From positions 1 through 41,726 of the forward strand of contig DLQL01000077.1 in NCBI GenBank assembly GCA_002477565.1: a stretch of DNA of 41,726 bases, given 5' to 3'. Source of the DNA: Flavobacteriaceae bacterium UBA7433. GTDB taxonomy: Bacteria > Bacteroidota > Bacteroidia > Flavobacteriales > Flavobacteriaceae. Each line of letters starts with the position of its first letter. Position 1 is the first letter of the stretch. The translations under genes were made by a program, and so were the position numbers. The notes below the pieces were generated by a model that was given only the letters and a program-made list of their open reading frames with translations, searched no databases and was not told the DNA's origin. This document shows positions 15,721 to 24,446 of the stretch, one piece after another.

Positions 15721-17019
15721 TTAAAGGCTTTTGTATTCTTGCTTGATTTTTAATCGGTACAAGAGCAGAATGAAAACGCAGACGGCGAGATGCTCTAGCA
15801 TCACCAAAAAAGCAATTCTGTTGTCTCCGTGGTAAGACATCAGATTGATGCAGTTTTCTTGGAAAGCCTGGAAAAAGGGAAACTTGTAATCCGAGTTTTT
15901 CAATCGAAAAGAATCGCTGCTATCGACAGGTGGAATCGACCAAAACATTCTAAAGGTAAACACCGTAGAAATCAGCAGAGGAATCCATATTTTTTTGTTT
16001 GTATAAAACGGCAAATCACGTTCAATGATACGGCCTATGGGAATTAAAAAAAGTGGGGAAAACCACATAAAAAAGCGTTCCGTATCGCCCCCCGAAAACC
16101 AACACATAGAAAGAGCGATGAGAGATAGCAAAGCCACCTCGTGGTGTTTGTTGTAAAATTCTTTTGAGGTTTTCCAAAAGATAAAAATCAACACAAGCGA
16201 TGCGCCAAAGGTGTTGAAGGCTCCTGCAATCAAATCAAAAATACTTTTTTTGTACATGTATTCGTACAAGCTGTCCGAAAAGCCATACCAATAATCAGTA
16301 ACACTCACCAATTGATGTGCGATAAAGATTCCAAGCCCTCCCAACAAAAACACCATTAGAAACCAAGGAATATTTTTGGTTAAAACAGGCCAACGGACCC
16401 ATAATTTTTTTTGTGAATCATAGGGTTGTCCATAACCCAAAATGCCAAAACTAAAAAGCAGTAAAAACTCCCTAAAGAAGACCCCTACAAACACCAATAG
16501 AGAAAAACAGAGCCCATTGACGAGACTTCTGCTTTGTCGAAAGCGTTCCATTTGAATCAAAATAAGGAGAATGAATGCAAATGCAACAGGATCGGCTGTG
16601 GTTGGATAAAATCCTGTATATCGCAAGTAAAAAGTCCAGTGCGTCATTAAAAAAAGAACCAAGACCAAGGCGGTTTTTTTTTCTTTCAAATGAAGAGAAA
16701 ACCAATAAAAAAACAACAAACTACTTAAAAGTGTCGCCGTGTAGTTGAGGAGGGTGAAATTTGTATAAAGAGAAAAAGGGAGGACCGAAGCCAGGAAAGG
16801 AGTTCCAACTCTATAGACAAACGGAGCTCTTACAGCGGGAGTCTCACCTTGTTTTAGTTGTTCGGCGATTTTGTAGTAGTAGTCGCCATCATAACCTTTT
16901 CCTTCATTTGCATTGATGCGATCTTGAAAATTGAAATTTAAGAAAATACCGATTGCAAAAGTTAGTGCAATGACCCAATATCCGTATGTATCCGCAATCT
17001 TCTTCATGGTTTTTTCCAT
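15721..17019 (-). CDS. Polytopic membrane protein, GT-C glycosyltransferase-like
   Basis: This 432-residue protein has about ten hydrophobic segments. After the first helix it carries an acidic motif (NEGKGYDGDYYYKIAEQL, about 37-54) followed by PFVYRVGTPFLASVLPF. An acidic first loop and an aromatic-Arg motif of this kind are typical of GT-C enzymes that use lipid-linked sugars, but no family can be named firmly. Two ATGs are possible (17019, MEKTMKK; or 17007, MKKIADT). A near-consensus -7 box lies at 17029-17036. It is first in the operon with the MBOAT and SGNH genes, so it may act on the same glycan. Confidence 0.6.
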   Translation of the reverse strand: MEKTMKKIADTYGYWVIALTFAIGIFLNFNFQDRINANEGKGYDGDYYYKIAEQLKQGETPAVRAPFVYRVGTPFLASVLPFSLYTNFTLLNYTATLLSSLLFFYWFSLHLKEKKTALVLVLFLMTHWTFYLRYTGFYPTTADPVAFAFILLILIQMERFRQSRSLVNGLCFSLLVFVGVFFREFLLLFSFGILGYGQPYDSQKKLWVRWPVLTKNIPWFLMVFLLGGLGIFIAHQLVSVTDYWYGFSDSLYEYMYKKSIFDLIAGAFNTFGASLVLIFIFWKTSKEFYNKHHEVALLSLIALSMCWFSGGDTERFFMWFSPLFLIPIGRIIERDLPFYTNKKIWIPLLISTVFTFRMFWSIPPVDSSDSFRLKNSDYKFPFFQAFQENCINLMSYHGDNRIAFLVMLEHLAVCVFILLLYRLKIKQEYKSL

Positions 17020-17158
17020 TCTTTTTTACAAATATGGGAGGTGTTATTAAAAAAAACCTTCATATTTTTCCATCCTACGCTGTCAAAGATAGGATTTTAA
17101 TCAAAAAAACGGTTCCTTGTGTTGAAAGTATTATTTTTACAAATGAAAACAGTTCATT

Positions 17159-18130
17159 TTGATTGAAATCAAACCATACATCCCCGAGTATCTTCCCCTG
17201 TGGGAAGCCTTCGTCAGCAAAGCTAAAAATGCGACTTTTTTATTGAGCCGCCATTTTATGGACTACCACCAAGAACGCTTTGAAGACCATTCTTTGGCTT
17301 GTTTTAAAGGCGGAAAAATGATTGCCGTATTGCCAGCAAATCTAGTGGGAGACACTCTTTATTCACATCAGGGATTGACCTATGGAGGCTTGTTGGTGTT
17401 GCCTACCTTGAAAACGGATGCTTATTTGGACCTGTGCAAAGAATTGTTGCAATTTCTTCATGAAAAGCAGATTCGGCACCTTGTCCTGAAAAACCTACCG
17501 GCTATTTATGAGGATTTTCCGAGTGATGAAATTCGATACCTGCAATTCATCACAAAAGCCAAACGGCTTCGAAATGACCTGACCTCAGTGGTTTCTTTGC
17601 ACCGTCGAATTCCTTATACCAAAAACAGAAAGCGCGCCGTAGTGAAAGGACGACAGGGGCATTTTAAATTTGAAGAGCTTGCTGAATTTGATGCTTTTTG
17701 GGAGGAGGTTTTGACCCCTAATTTAAAAAGAACACACGGCGTGTCACCAGTGCACAGCTTGCAGGAAATCAGCATGTTGAAATCGAAGTTTCCAGATTCC
17801 ATTCGCCAGTTCAATGTTTACAAGGAAGGAGAGATCCTTGCTGGAGCGACTATTTTTGAATCTGAGAATGTCGCACATGCACAATACATCTCAGCAACTG
17901 ACAAGGGGAATGAGATGGCTGCCTTGGATTTTCTTTTTGACTGCCTGCTTCAAGAGGTTTTTAAAGGCAAACGCTTTTTTGATTTTGGAATCTCTAACGA
18001 ATGCAAGGGTTTGAAACTCAACAAAGGGTTGTTGTATTGGAAAGAAGGATTTGGCGCGAGGTCTGTTAGCTGTGAAGTCTACAAAATACCAACAGAAAAT
18101 TACACAAATTTAAGCAGCTTGGACATATGA
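17159..18130 (+). CDS. FemAB-like GNAT-fold acyltransferase
   Basis: The 323-residue protein resembles the FemAB/GNAT-like acyltransferases of polysaccharide loci: an N-terminal half-domain (IEIKPYIPEYLPLWEAFV, and YGGLLVLP near 84) and a C-terminal domain with LAGATIFES, AHAQYISATDKGNEMAALDFLFD, and FDFGISNECKGLKLNKGLLYWKEGFGA. No ATG fits the N terminus: an in-frame stop at 17144-17146 leaves TTG at 17159 or ATT at 17156. Its stop overlaps the next start as ATGA, so it is translationally coupled to the aminotransferase. It may acylate the amino sugar made by that enzyme, but it is not an FdtC-type left-handed-helix acetyltransferase. Confidence 0.75.
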   Translation: MIEIKPYIPEYLPLWEAFVSKAKNATFLLSRHFMDYHQERFEDHSLACFKGGKMIAVLPANLVGDTLYSHQGLTYGGLLVLPTLKTDAYLDLCKELLQFLHEKQIRHLVLKNLPAIYEDFPSDEIRYLQFITKAKRLRNDLTSVVSLHRRIPYTKNRKRAVVKGRQGHFKFEELAEFDAFWEEVLTPNLKRTHGVSPVHSLQEISMLKSKFPDSIRQFNVYKEGEILAGATIFESENVAHAQYISATDKGNEMAALDFLFDCLLQEVFKGKRFFDFGISNECKGLKLNKGLLYWKEGFGARSVSCEVYKIPTENYTNLSSLDI

Positions 18131-19227
18131 TACCATTTCTTGATTTGAAAAAAATAAATGCTCGATTTCAAAGCGAATTCGCTCCTGCATTTTCAGACTT
18201 TTTAGCTTCCGGATCCTATATATTAGGAGAAAAGCTTCGGACATTTGAAATCGACTTTTCAAACTATTGCGGCACGAATTACTGTGTGGGCGTTGCCAAT
18301 GGTTTGGAGGCCATAGAATTGATTTTCAAAGGGTATTTAGAACTTGGAAAACTCAAACCTGGGGACGAAGTATTGGTGCCTGCCAATACCTACATCGCAT
18401 CGGTTTTGGCAATTGTAAATGCAGGTTTGAAACCTGTTTTGGTAGATCCTTCCCCGAAAGATTTCAACATAGGTGCCGAACAAATCACAGCGAACATTGG
18501 CCCCAAAGTAAAAGCCATTCTCGTCGTGCATCTGTATGGGCAATTGGCAGCCATGGAAGGGATTTTAGAAATTGCAAAAGCACATCAACTTTTAGTTGTT
18601 GAAGATGCTGCACAAGCTCATGGCGCTAGCAATCTATCCTCTCAGAAGGCGGGAGCTTTGGCAAATGCCGCTGCCTTTAGTTTTTATCCAAGTAAAAATT
18701 TAGGAGCCCTCGGTGATGGAGGAGCAATAACCACTAATGATTCCGAATTGGCTGCCGTTCTTTTCAAACTTAGGAATTACGGATCTTCTGAAAAATACAT
18801 TCACGAAATCAAAGGCCTCAACTCTCGTTTGGACGAGCTCCAAGCGGCTTTTTTATCGATAAAATTGCCCCTGTTAGATGCAGACAATGCACACCGGCAA
18901 CTCATAGCCCGCTATTATACGACACACCTTGACAATTCAAAAATTAGTTTGCCCGTGCATAGTGGTCGAAAAGACCATGTGTTTTATGCATATGTAATCC
19001 GATGTGAAACGCGGGATCACTTGCAGGAATACCTTGAAAATAATGGAGTAGCTACGGTCATTCACTACCCAATAGCCTTGCACAAGCAACCTTCTCTGTC
19101 TGATTTGAGAGATGCCTCCTTGCCCCTAGCAACACAATTGAGTCAAACACTGCTAAGTCTTCCGATCAGCCCAGTGCAATCTATTGAGGATACGGAAAAG
19201 ATAGTTCAGTTATTAAACAACTATTAG
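18127..19227 (+). CDS. DegT/DnrJ/EryC1 sugar aminotransferase, FdtB-type
   Basis: PLP-dependent sugar aminotransferase of 366 residues. PLP-binding residues are visible: Asp160 in VVEDAAQAHGA and the Schiff-base Lys190 in SFYPSKNLGALGDGGA, with the start MIPFLDLKKIN typical of the family. With the FdtA ketoisomerase nearby, the likely reaction is transamination of a dTDP-3-keto-6-deoxyhexose to a dTDP-3-amino-3,6-dideoxyhexose, for use in a surface polysaccharide. FdtB and QdtB differ only in the sugar isomer, which cannot be read here. It overlaps the acyltransferase by four bases and directly precedes the flippase gene. Confidence 0.88.
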   Translation: MIPFLDLKKINARFQSEFAPAFSDFLASGSYILGEKLRTFEIDFSNYCGTNYCVGVANGLEAIELIFKGYLELGKLKPGDEVLVPANTYIASVLAIVNAGLKPVLVDPSPKDFNIGAEQITANIGPKVKAILVVHLYGQLAAMEGILEIAKAHQLLVVEDAAQAHGASNLSSQKAGALANAAAFSFYPSKNLGALGDGGAITTNDSELAAVLFKLRNYGSSEKYIHEIKGLNSRLDELQAAFLSIKLPLLDADNAHRQLIARYYTTHLDNSKISLPVHSGRKDHVFYAYVIRCETRDHLQEYLENNGVATVIHYPIALHKQPSLSDLRDASLPLATQLSQTLLSLPISPVQSIEDTEKIVQLLNNY

Positions 19228-20508
19228 ATGAGCCTCAAATCCGCTATTCAGAACAATCTTTTGCTCAAAATATCCTCTCTTAACTCGGTTGGAGTTGCCA
19301 TTCGAATGCTCTTGTCTTTTGCGACCCAGAAAATCATCGCTGTTTTTCTCGGACCTGCAGGAGTCGCTCATTTGGGGAATTTTCGAAATTTGATTCCCAT
19401 CATTCAATCCCTTTCGACCTTTGGGATTTTTGAGGGAGTTATCAAATATGTCGCGGAGTTCAAAGAGGACGAAAAAGAATTGCAAAAGCTGTTTTCCACT
19501 TCTTTTGTTTTTGTCTTGTCGGGCAGTTTGCTTGTTTTTTTAGTGCTGTTTTTTGGTGCATTTTCTTTGAATAATTGGCTTTTTTCAGGACAATATGATT
19601 TTGTGTTTGTATTTAAAATACTGTCTGTTGCAACTCCCTTTATAGCGGTCAGTGCCCTTTTCAATGCCATCATCAATGGGCTGTCCAAGTACAAGCAGTT
19701 TGTGGTACTCAATATTCTCAGCTATGTGGTCAGCGCTTTTTTAATGGGCCTCTTGGTCTATTACAAAAATTTAAACGGCGCTTTGTTTGCCCTTGCAATC
19801 ACGCCGATCTTGCAATTTGTTTTTCTGTTTTATCTGTACTTCAGAGTGCTGAGGTCTTATGTGAATTTTAAAAACATCTCTTTTCAGATTCCGTATGGGC
19901 AACAATTCTTGCCCTTTGTTGTGATGTCTTTGGTTGCGACGTTTTTGTCTAGTTTTGTAGAGATCAATTTGAGGCGTTCGTTGGTGCTGGAGATCGACGA
20001 AATGAATGCGGGAAACTGGACAGCGATGACCTATATTTCCAATCAATATTTTGCGTTTACCGCGGGGATTTTCACATTGTATGTGCTTCCAAAATTTGCA
20101 TCATTGCATACAAATCGGCAATTTCAAAAAGAAGTTTTAGGAATCTACAAAACAATTTTACCGCTCTTTGCTTTTGGTTTGTTGTTCTTGTTTGTCTGTC
20201 GGGAGTGGGTGATTTTGATTTTGCAATCCGAAGCGTTTTTAGGGATGAAAACACTCTTCAAATGGCAGCTTTTAGGCGATTTTGTAAAAATGGCAAGTTT
20301 GATTATTTCACACCAGTTTTTGGCTAAAAAAATGGTCAAAGAATTTATAATTACCGAATTGATTTCCTTGTTGCTCTTTTTTGGCTTGGCTTCTTTCTTC
20401 TTAAAAACTCACGGAGCCGAAGGAATCGTATTTGCCCATTTTATTCGGTATGTCTTGTATTTCTTAGCAGTGGTTTTTGCACTTCGAAAATTTTTGTTTG
20501 GAAAATAG
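19228..20508 (+). CDS. O-antigen/polysaccharide flippase, Wzx-type
   Basis: Membrane protein of 426 residues with about twelve hydrophobic segments, opening SVGVAIRMLLSFATQKIIAVFLGPAGVAHLGNFRN, the typical start of Wzx/RfbX-type flippases of the MATE-like MOP superfamily. It should turn the lipid-linked oligosaccharide across the inner membrane. The ATG follows directly after the stop of the aminotransferase gene, so the acyltransferase, aminotransferase and flippase form one tightly coupled operon. It is convergent with the glycosyltransferase that follows, with 27 bases between. Confidence 0.88.
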   Translation: MSLKSAIQNNLLLKISSLNSVGVAIRMLLSFATQKIIAVFLGPAGVAHLGNFRNLIPIIQSLSTFGIFEGVIKYVAEFKEDEKELQKLFSTSFVFVLSGSLLVFLVLFFGAFSLNNWLFSGQYDFVFVFKILSVATPFIAVSALFNAIINGLSKYKQFVVLNILSYVVSAFLMGLLVYYKNLNGALFALAITPILQFVFLFYLYFRVLRSYVNFKNISFQIPYGQQFLPFVVMSLVATFLSSFVEINLRRSLVLEIDEMNAGNWTAMTYISNQYFAFTAGIFTLYVLPKFASLHTNRQFQKEVLGIYKTILPLFAFGLLFLFVCREWVILILQSEAFLGMKTLFKWQLLGDFVKMASLIISHQFLAKKMVKEFIITELISLLLFFGLASFFLKTHGAEGIVFAHFIRYVLYFLAVVFALRKFLFGK

Positions 20509-20535
20509 GACACGTTTTCTCTGCAGTGTTCAAAA

Positions 20536-21672
20536 TCATTGGTTCCAAAGTGCTGTGTATTTTTTGGCACACAACACGTGGTCGTGTTCGCGTTTTACAA
20601 AGGCGACCGCATTTTTTGAAATCGCTTCAATTTTCTCCGGATGTAAAAGTAGCTTTTCTAGCTTTTCGACAATTTTTTCGGTGTTTGGAAGTGCATTGAT
20701 TGCGACGCTGTCTTCTTGCAAACCGTACTGATCCAGCCATTCTTGTTCAGCACCGGTAAAGACCACTTTGCCTTGTGTCATGGCTTCCAAGGCATTGTAT
20801 CCTTGGTCGTAGGAATACACTTGGTCCAGTAAGATGTGCGCAGATTTGTAAGACTTTATATAGACTTCGTAGGGCAAGTTGCTAACGGTGAGAACTTCAA
20901 TGCGTTCGGGATGTTTTTTTTCAACAATCGCAAGTGCTTTTTCAAAAAAATCATTGCCTTTTCGGTAGTAATTCTCTTTGTTGATCCCATGAAAGATTCG
21001 AATTTTACCAGTAGTTTTAAGGGGAGTTGTTTCAAACAGTGAAGTGTTGATGCAGTTGGGAACACAGCCCTTGTATTTCGGATGGTTTTTCAAGGGGAGG
21101 TGGTAGTCCAAATCCGAAGCAATCACGCCCTCTATGTGTTTGAAAATCCAATGATGCAAAGATTCGTGTGCCCTGTCGAGGTAGCTCAAGACAAAACGGT
21201 TTTCACTTTTGCTGCTTTTGCCATTGAAATAAGGAGTGAGAAGGGAATAGCGTAGTTTTTTTTCAAAAGCGTATTTGACACTGAGGTGGTCTGTTCCGCA
21301 AGAGAGTAAAAATGTCTTTTTGTTTTCTTTTCGAAAGAAGTCAAAAATTCGTTTTGCGACTTTTGGACTGCAAGAGAGTGCGTTTTCATTGATGAATTGA
21401 ACAACGTCATGCCCTTTCAATTCTTTTTGGTGTTTTCTTATTTGCCTTTCGATGCTCAAAGAACTGATGTCTATGCGAAAAATAATGTACAGGAAGATTT
21501 TTATTTTTTTTAAAAATCCGGAGTCGTATTTCTTTCGAATCAAAAGATCCGTTGGGTATTTTTTAAAACCATCCTCCAAGCCAATCAGCACGACTTGATG
21601 CCCCAACTTTAACAATCCTTCTTTTAAGGAATTGTGCAATCTGCTGTATTCTCCGACAAGTAATATTTTCAT
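20536..21672 (-). CDS. Glycosyltransferase, group 1 (GT4-like)
   Basis: I take the ATG at 21672 (MKILLVGEYSRLHNSLKEGLLKLGHQV), giving 378 residues; fourteen extra codons upstream have no support. The N-terminal Rossmann half begins LLVGEYSRLHNSL. The C-terminal half has KIRIFHGINKENYYRKGNDFF and the donor-binding block YNALEAMTQGKVVFTGAEQEWL, of the GT-B fold group 1 enzymes. It points opposite to the flanking Fdt genes, between the flippase and FdtA. Sugar donor and acceptor cannot be read from the sequence. Confidence 0.85.
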   Translation of the reverse strand: MKILLVGEYSRLHNSLKEGLLKLGHQVVLIGLEDGFKKYPTDLLIRKKYDSGFLKKIKIFLYIIFRIDISSLSIERQIRKHQKELKGHDVVQFINENALSCSPKVAKRIFDFFRKENKKTFLLSCGTDHLSVKYAFEKKLRYSLLTPYFNGKSSKSENRFVLSYLDRAHESLHHWIFKHIEGVIASDLDYHLPLKNHPKYKGCVPNCINTSLFETTPLKTTGKIRIFHGINKENYYRKGNDFFEKALAIVEKKHPERIEVLTVSNLPYEVYIKSYKSAHILLDQVYSYDQGYNALEAMTQGKVVFTGAEQEWLDQYGLQEDSVAINALPNTEKIVEKLEKLLLHPEKIEAISKNAVAFVKREHDHVLCAKKYTALWNQ

Positions 21673-21732
21673 TCCAGCTTCTTTGGCGTTTAGATATGTT
21701 GTGATTTGTTGCAAATGGAATGATTATTTTAG

Positions 21733-21740
21733 TAGTTTTG
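21733..21740 (+). promoter_or_regulatory. Probable -7 box of fdtA
   Basis: TAGTTTTG fits TAnnTTTG exactly and lies 52 bases before the fdtA ATG. A TTG 21 bases upstream of it could be the -33 element. A promoter here fits the gene standing alone behind a divergent neighbour. Confidence 0.45.
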
Positions 21741-21792
21741 TTTCAAGGCATTCCAACAGCTGCAATTTAAGAATAATAAATGTTTTCGTACT

Positions 21793-22254
21793 ATGGCCAT
21801 CAAAGATACCTCAGGTTTCCATCAAAACACAGTTTCAAACCTAAAAATCATTGACATTCCTCAGGTCAAAGACTACAGGGGCAATTTGTCGGTTGTGGAA
21901 GGGGAGGTGATTCCTTTTGAAATTCAACGTGTCTATTATTTGTACGACGTTCCTTCGGATTCACACCGAGGCGGACATGCACACAAAGTTTTACAGCAAT
22001 TTTTAATTCCTTTGAGCGGCAGTTTTGACGTTGTCGTACAGGACGGTCTGGGAGGCACCAAAACCTTTCCCCTTAACAAGCCCAGCAAAGGGCTTTTGAT
22101 TGTTCCGGGCATCTGGCGGGAGCTGAACAATTTCTCTTCTGGAGCTGTCTGTTTGGTCTTGGCTTCTGAAAAATTTGACGAAGCGGATTATATCCGAGAG
22201 TTTCAAAATTTCACACAGTTTAAAAAGAGCTCAGCATCTCATGAGATATTTTAA
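21793..22254 (+). CDS. fdtA: dTDP-4-keto-6-deoxyglucose 3,4-ketoisomerase, FdtA-type cupin
   Basis: Small cupin of 153 residues of the WxcM/FdtA family. The signature RGGHAHK (59-65) supplies the histidines of the active site, and PLSGSFDVVVQDG and VPGIWRELNNFSSGAVCLVLAS are further family blocks. It should shift the keto group of dTDP-4-keto-6-deoxyglucose from C4 to C3, making the substrate for the FdtB-type aminotransferase two genes upstream. FdtA and QdtA set different C4 configurations and cannot be told apart by eye. The next gene starts inside its last codons. Confidence 0.85.
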   Translation: MAIKDTSGFHQNTVSNLKIIDIPQVKDYRGNLSVVEGEVIPFEIQRVYYLYDVPSDSHRGGHAHKVLQQFLIPLSGSFDVVVQDGLGGTKTFPLNKPSKGLLIVPGIWRELNNFSSGAVCLVLASEKFDEADYIREFQNFTQFKKSSASHEIF

Positions 22255-23059
22255 ACACCTTGTTTTTGGAGTTGTTTTTTTAGCCTTCCAAATCGCGTCC
22301 GCTCAAAAAACCATTCACAATTTTTCCTATGTAGTGGTGCCCACTCAATTTTATTTTCAAAAGCAATCGGATCAGTACCAGTTGAATTCCCTGGCCAAAT
22401 TTTTATTTGAAAAAGAGGGAGTTCAAGTTTTTTTAGAAACTGAAAAAATCCCTCAAGTTCTCTTGATGCAAGCTTGTGGAGGTTTGGAGCTACAGGTTTT
22501 GGACAAATCATCGTTTCTCAAGTCCAAGTTGCGTTTTGAACTGCGTGACTGTGAAAATGCTCTTGTTTTTTCAAGTGAATTGGGGCAAAGCGATGAAAAA
22601 GATTTTAAAAAATCATTCCACGAATGCCTGCGCAATGCCTTTGAAAGTTTCAAAGCATTGAATTATGCTCATGTTCCTTGGGTAGACGCCCTTCCCAATG
22701 CTGTCCAAACAGCGGACAAACCAGAAATCTTGAAAAGACCACTGCCAGATTCAATATTTTTGCATGATGCAGTATATGCCAATGAGGAAAATTTGGAAAT
22801 CGTGCTGACTGAAAACCAAGGAGGTTATGTAGGGCGCGTAACAGCAAGTCCATCCATTGCCTATACGAAAGGAGATTTGATTTGCAAACTCTTCAAGACC
22901 TCTTTGCCCAATGTGTTCAAAGTCCAGTGGAAAGATGCGTACGGAAATTTCATCCCCACCATCGGTTATTTTGAGGGTGCTGGAAGTTTGAAAATAGATT
23001 TTGAAACGACAACAAGTATTTCTGTGATGTCATTTTCGGCAAAACAAACGGAGCATTAG
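22241..23059 (+). CDS. Secreted protein of unknown function
   Basis: The best start is the ATG at 22241 (MRYFKHLVFGVVFLAFQIASAQ), which begins a clear signal peptide cut after ASA; the reading frame is open further upstream, inside fdtA, but those codons make no sense before a signal peptide. The mature part (about 250 residues) holds VVVPTQFYFQKQSDQYQLNSLAKFLFEKEGVQVFLE and a repeated beta pattern toward the C terminus, with no motif I recognise. It overlaps fdtA by 14 bases, and its stop overlaps that of the convergent rarA by two bases. Probably periplasmic or outer-membrane-associated. Confidence 0.65.
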   Translation: MRYFKHLVFGVVFLAFQIASAQKTIHNFSYVVVPTQFYFQKQSDQYQLNSLAKFLFEKEGVQVFLETEKIPQVLLMQACGGLELQVLDKSSFLKSKLRFELRDCENALVFSSELGQSDEKDFKKSFHECLRNAFESFKALNYAHVPWVDALPNAVQTADKPEILKRPLPDSIFLHDAVYANEENLEIVLTENQGGYVGRVTASPSIAYTKGDLICKLFKTSLPNVFKVQWKDAYGNFIPTIGYFEGAGSLKIDFETTTSISVMSFSAKQTEH

Positions 23060-24330
23060 TAGCCGTATTTGTCTTTCCACCGTATTTTTAAAAACTGTCT
23101 AAAATCCTTTTCTCGCGCATTTTCTCCTGGCTCGTAGAATTTGGTGTTTTCAATTTCTTTGGGGAGAAACTCTTGTTCGACAAAATTGTTTTCATAGTGG
23201 TGGGCATATTTGTAATCTTTGCCGTAGTCCAACTCTTTCATCAATTTTGTAGGTGCATTTCGAAGAGGGAGGGGCACAGACAGGTCTCCTGTTTTTTTTA
23301 CCAATTCCAATGCTTTGTTGATGGCGGCATAGGAACTGTTGCTTTTGGGGGAATTTGCCAAGTAGACAGCACATTGACTTAATAAAATTCGAGACTCTGG
23401 GTAGCCAATTGTAGCCACAGCTTGGAAGGTTGTATTGGCCATGATGAGTGCAGTCGGATTCGCATTTCCGATATCTTCAGCAGCAGCAATCAACAAGCGC
23501 CTGGCGATAAATTTGACATCTTCGCCCCCTTCAATCATCCTTGCGAGCCAGTAAACTGCAGCGTTGGGGTCGCTCCCTCGAATGGATTTGATAAAGGCCG
23601 AGACAATGTCGTAGTGTTGTTCGCCTGTTTTGTCGTAGCGAACGGTGTTTTTTTGAACCTTTTGCAACACCATCTCGTTGGTTACCACGATGGCTCCTTC
23701 TTCCGAAGCCACCACCAATTCGAAGATGTTTAGTAATTTTCGAGCATCTCCGCTGCATACTTGGATCAGTGCTTCGGTTTCTTTGAGTTCGATGTCTTTT
23801 TCTTTGAGTTCCACGTCTTTTTCCAAGGCGCGGTGCAACAGGGCTATCAGGTCTTTTTTGTCAAAGGAATTCAAGATGTACACTTGGCACCTGGAGAGGA
23901 GGGCAGGAATCACCTCGAAGCTCGGGTTTTCAGTGGTCGCTCCAATCAAGGTGACCCACCCTTTTTCAACAGCAGCAAGCAGCGAATCTTGTTGTGATTT
24001 GCTAAAGCGATGGATTTCATCAATAAAGAGAATGGGGTTTTTGGCAGTAAACAAGCCTCCTCTTTGTCTTGCTTTGTCCAAGACCTCCCTGATGTCTTTC
24101 ACTCCAGAGTTGATCGCGCTAAGGGTGTAAAAGGGGCGTTTGGACGCTGCTGCAATGATGTTGGCCAAGGTTGTTTTTCCAATACCTGGAGGGCCCCACA
24201 AAATCAAAGAGGGAATGATGCCTTTTTTGATATGCTGTGTCAAAACACCTGTCTTCCCCACGAGGTGTTGTTGACTGATGTAGTCTTCCAATGTTTTGGG
24301 ACGGATCCGTTCTGCTAAAGGTGCATTCAT
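23056..24330 (-). CDS. rarA: Replication-associated recombination protein A (MgsA/WRNIP1-like AAA+ ATPase)
   Basis: RarA acts at stalled replication forks. The start is the ATG at 24330 (MNAPLAERIRPKTLEDYISQQHLVG), giving 424 residues; the open frame continues upstream without a plausible start. Visible motifs: Walker A GPPGIGKTT (46-54), Walker B LFIDEIH (101-107), sensor 1 GATTENPSFEV, and the arginine-finger-like block LLSRCQVY, then the C-terminal MgsA/Werner-helicase-interacting domain with RGSDPNAAVYWLARMIEGGED and YPESRILLSQCAVYLANSPKSN. A 21-base imperfect tandem repeat gives KDVELKEKDIELKE around residue 200. It is divergent from the rhomboid gene. Confidence 0.95.
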   Translation of the reverse strand: MNAPLAERIRPKTLEDYISQQHLVGKTGVLTQHIKKGIIPSLILWGPPGIGKTTLANIIAAASKRPFYTLSAINSGVKDIREVLDKARQRGGLFTAKNPILFIDEIHRFSKSQQDSLLAAVEKGWVTLIGATTENPSFEVIPALLSRCQVYILNSFDKKDLIALLHRALEKDVELKEKDIELKETEALIQVCSGDARKLLNIFELVVASEEGAIVVTNEMVLQKVQKNTVRYDKTGEQHYDIVSAFIKSIRGSDPNAAVYWLARMIEGGEDVKFIARRLLIAAAEDIGNANPTALIMANTTFQAVATIGYPESRILLSQCAVYLANSPKSNSSYAAINKALELVKKTGDLSVPLPLRNAPTKLMKELDYGKDYKYAHHYENNFVEQEFLPKEIENTKFYEPGENAREKDFRQFLKIRWKDKYGY

Positions 24331-24446
24331 CCCGTAAAAATAACAAATTAATATGAGTTTGAATTTTGAATTTCGTCTGGTCTGGCCTATTTTAGCAGGA
24401 AGTCCTGAGCTCGAGAGGAATGCCACTTGGGAGGATCTTTATCAAG

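Noticed and set aside
23778..23819. 21-base imperfect tandem repeat in rarA
   Set aside because: It encodes KDVELKEKDIELKE, a variable, charged linker in the ATPase. The frame is kept and the change is ordinary.
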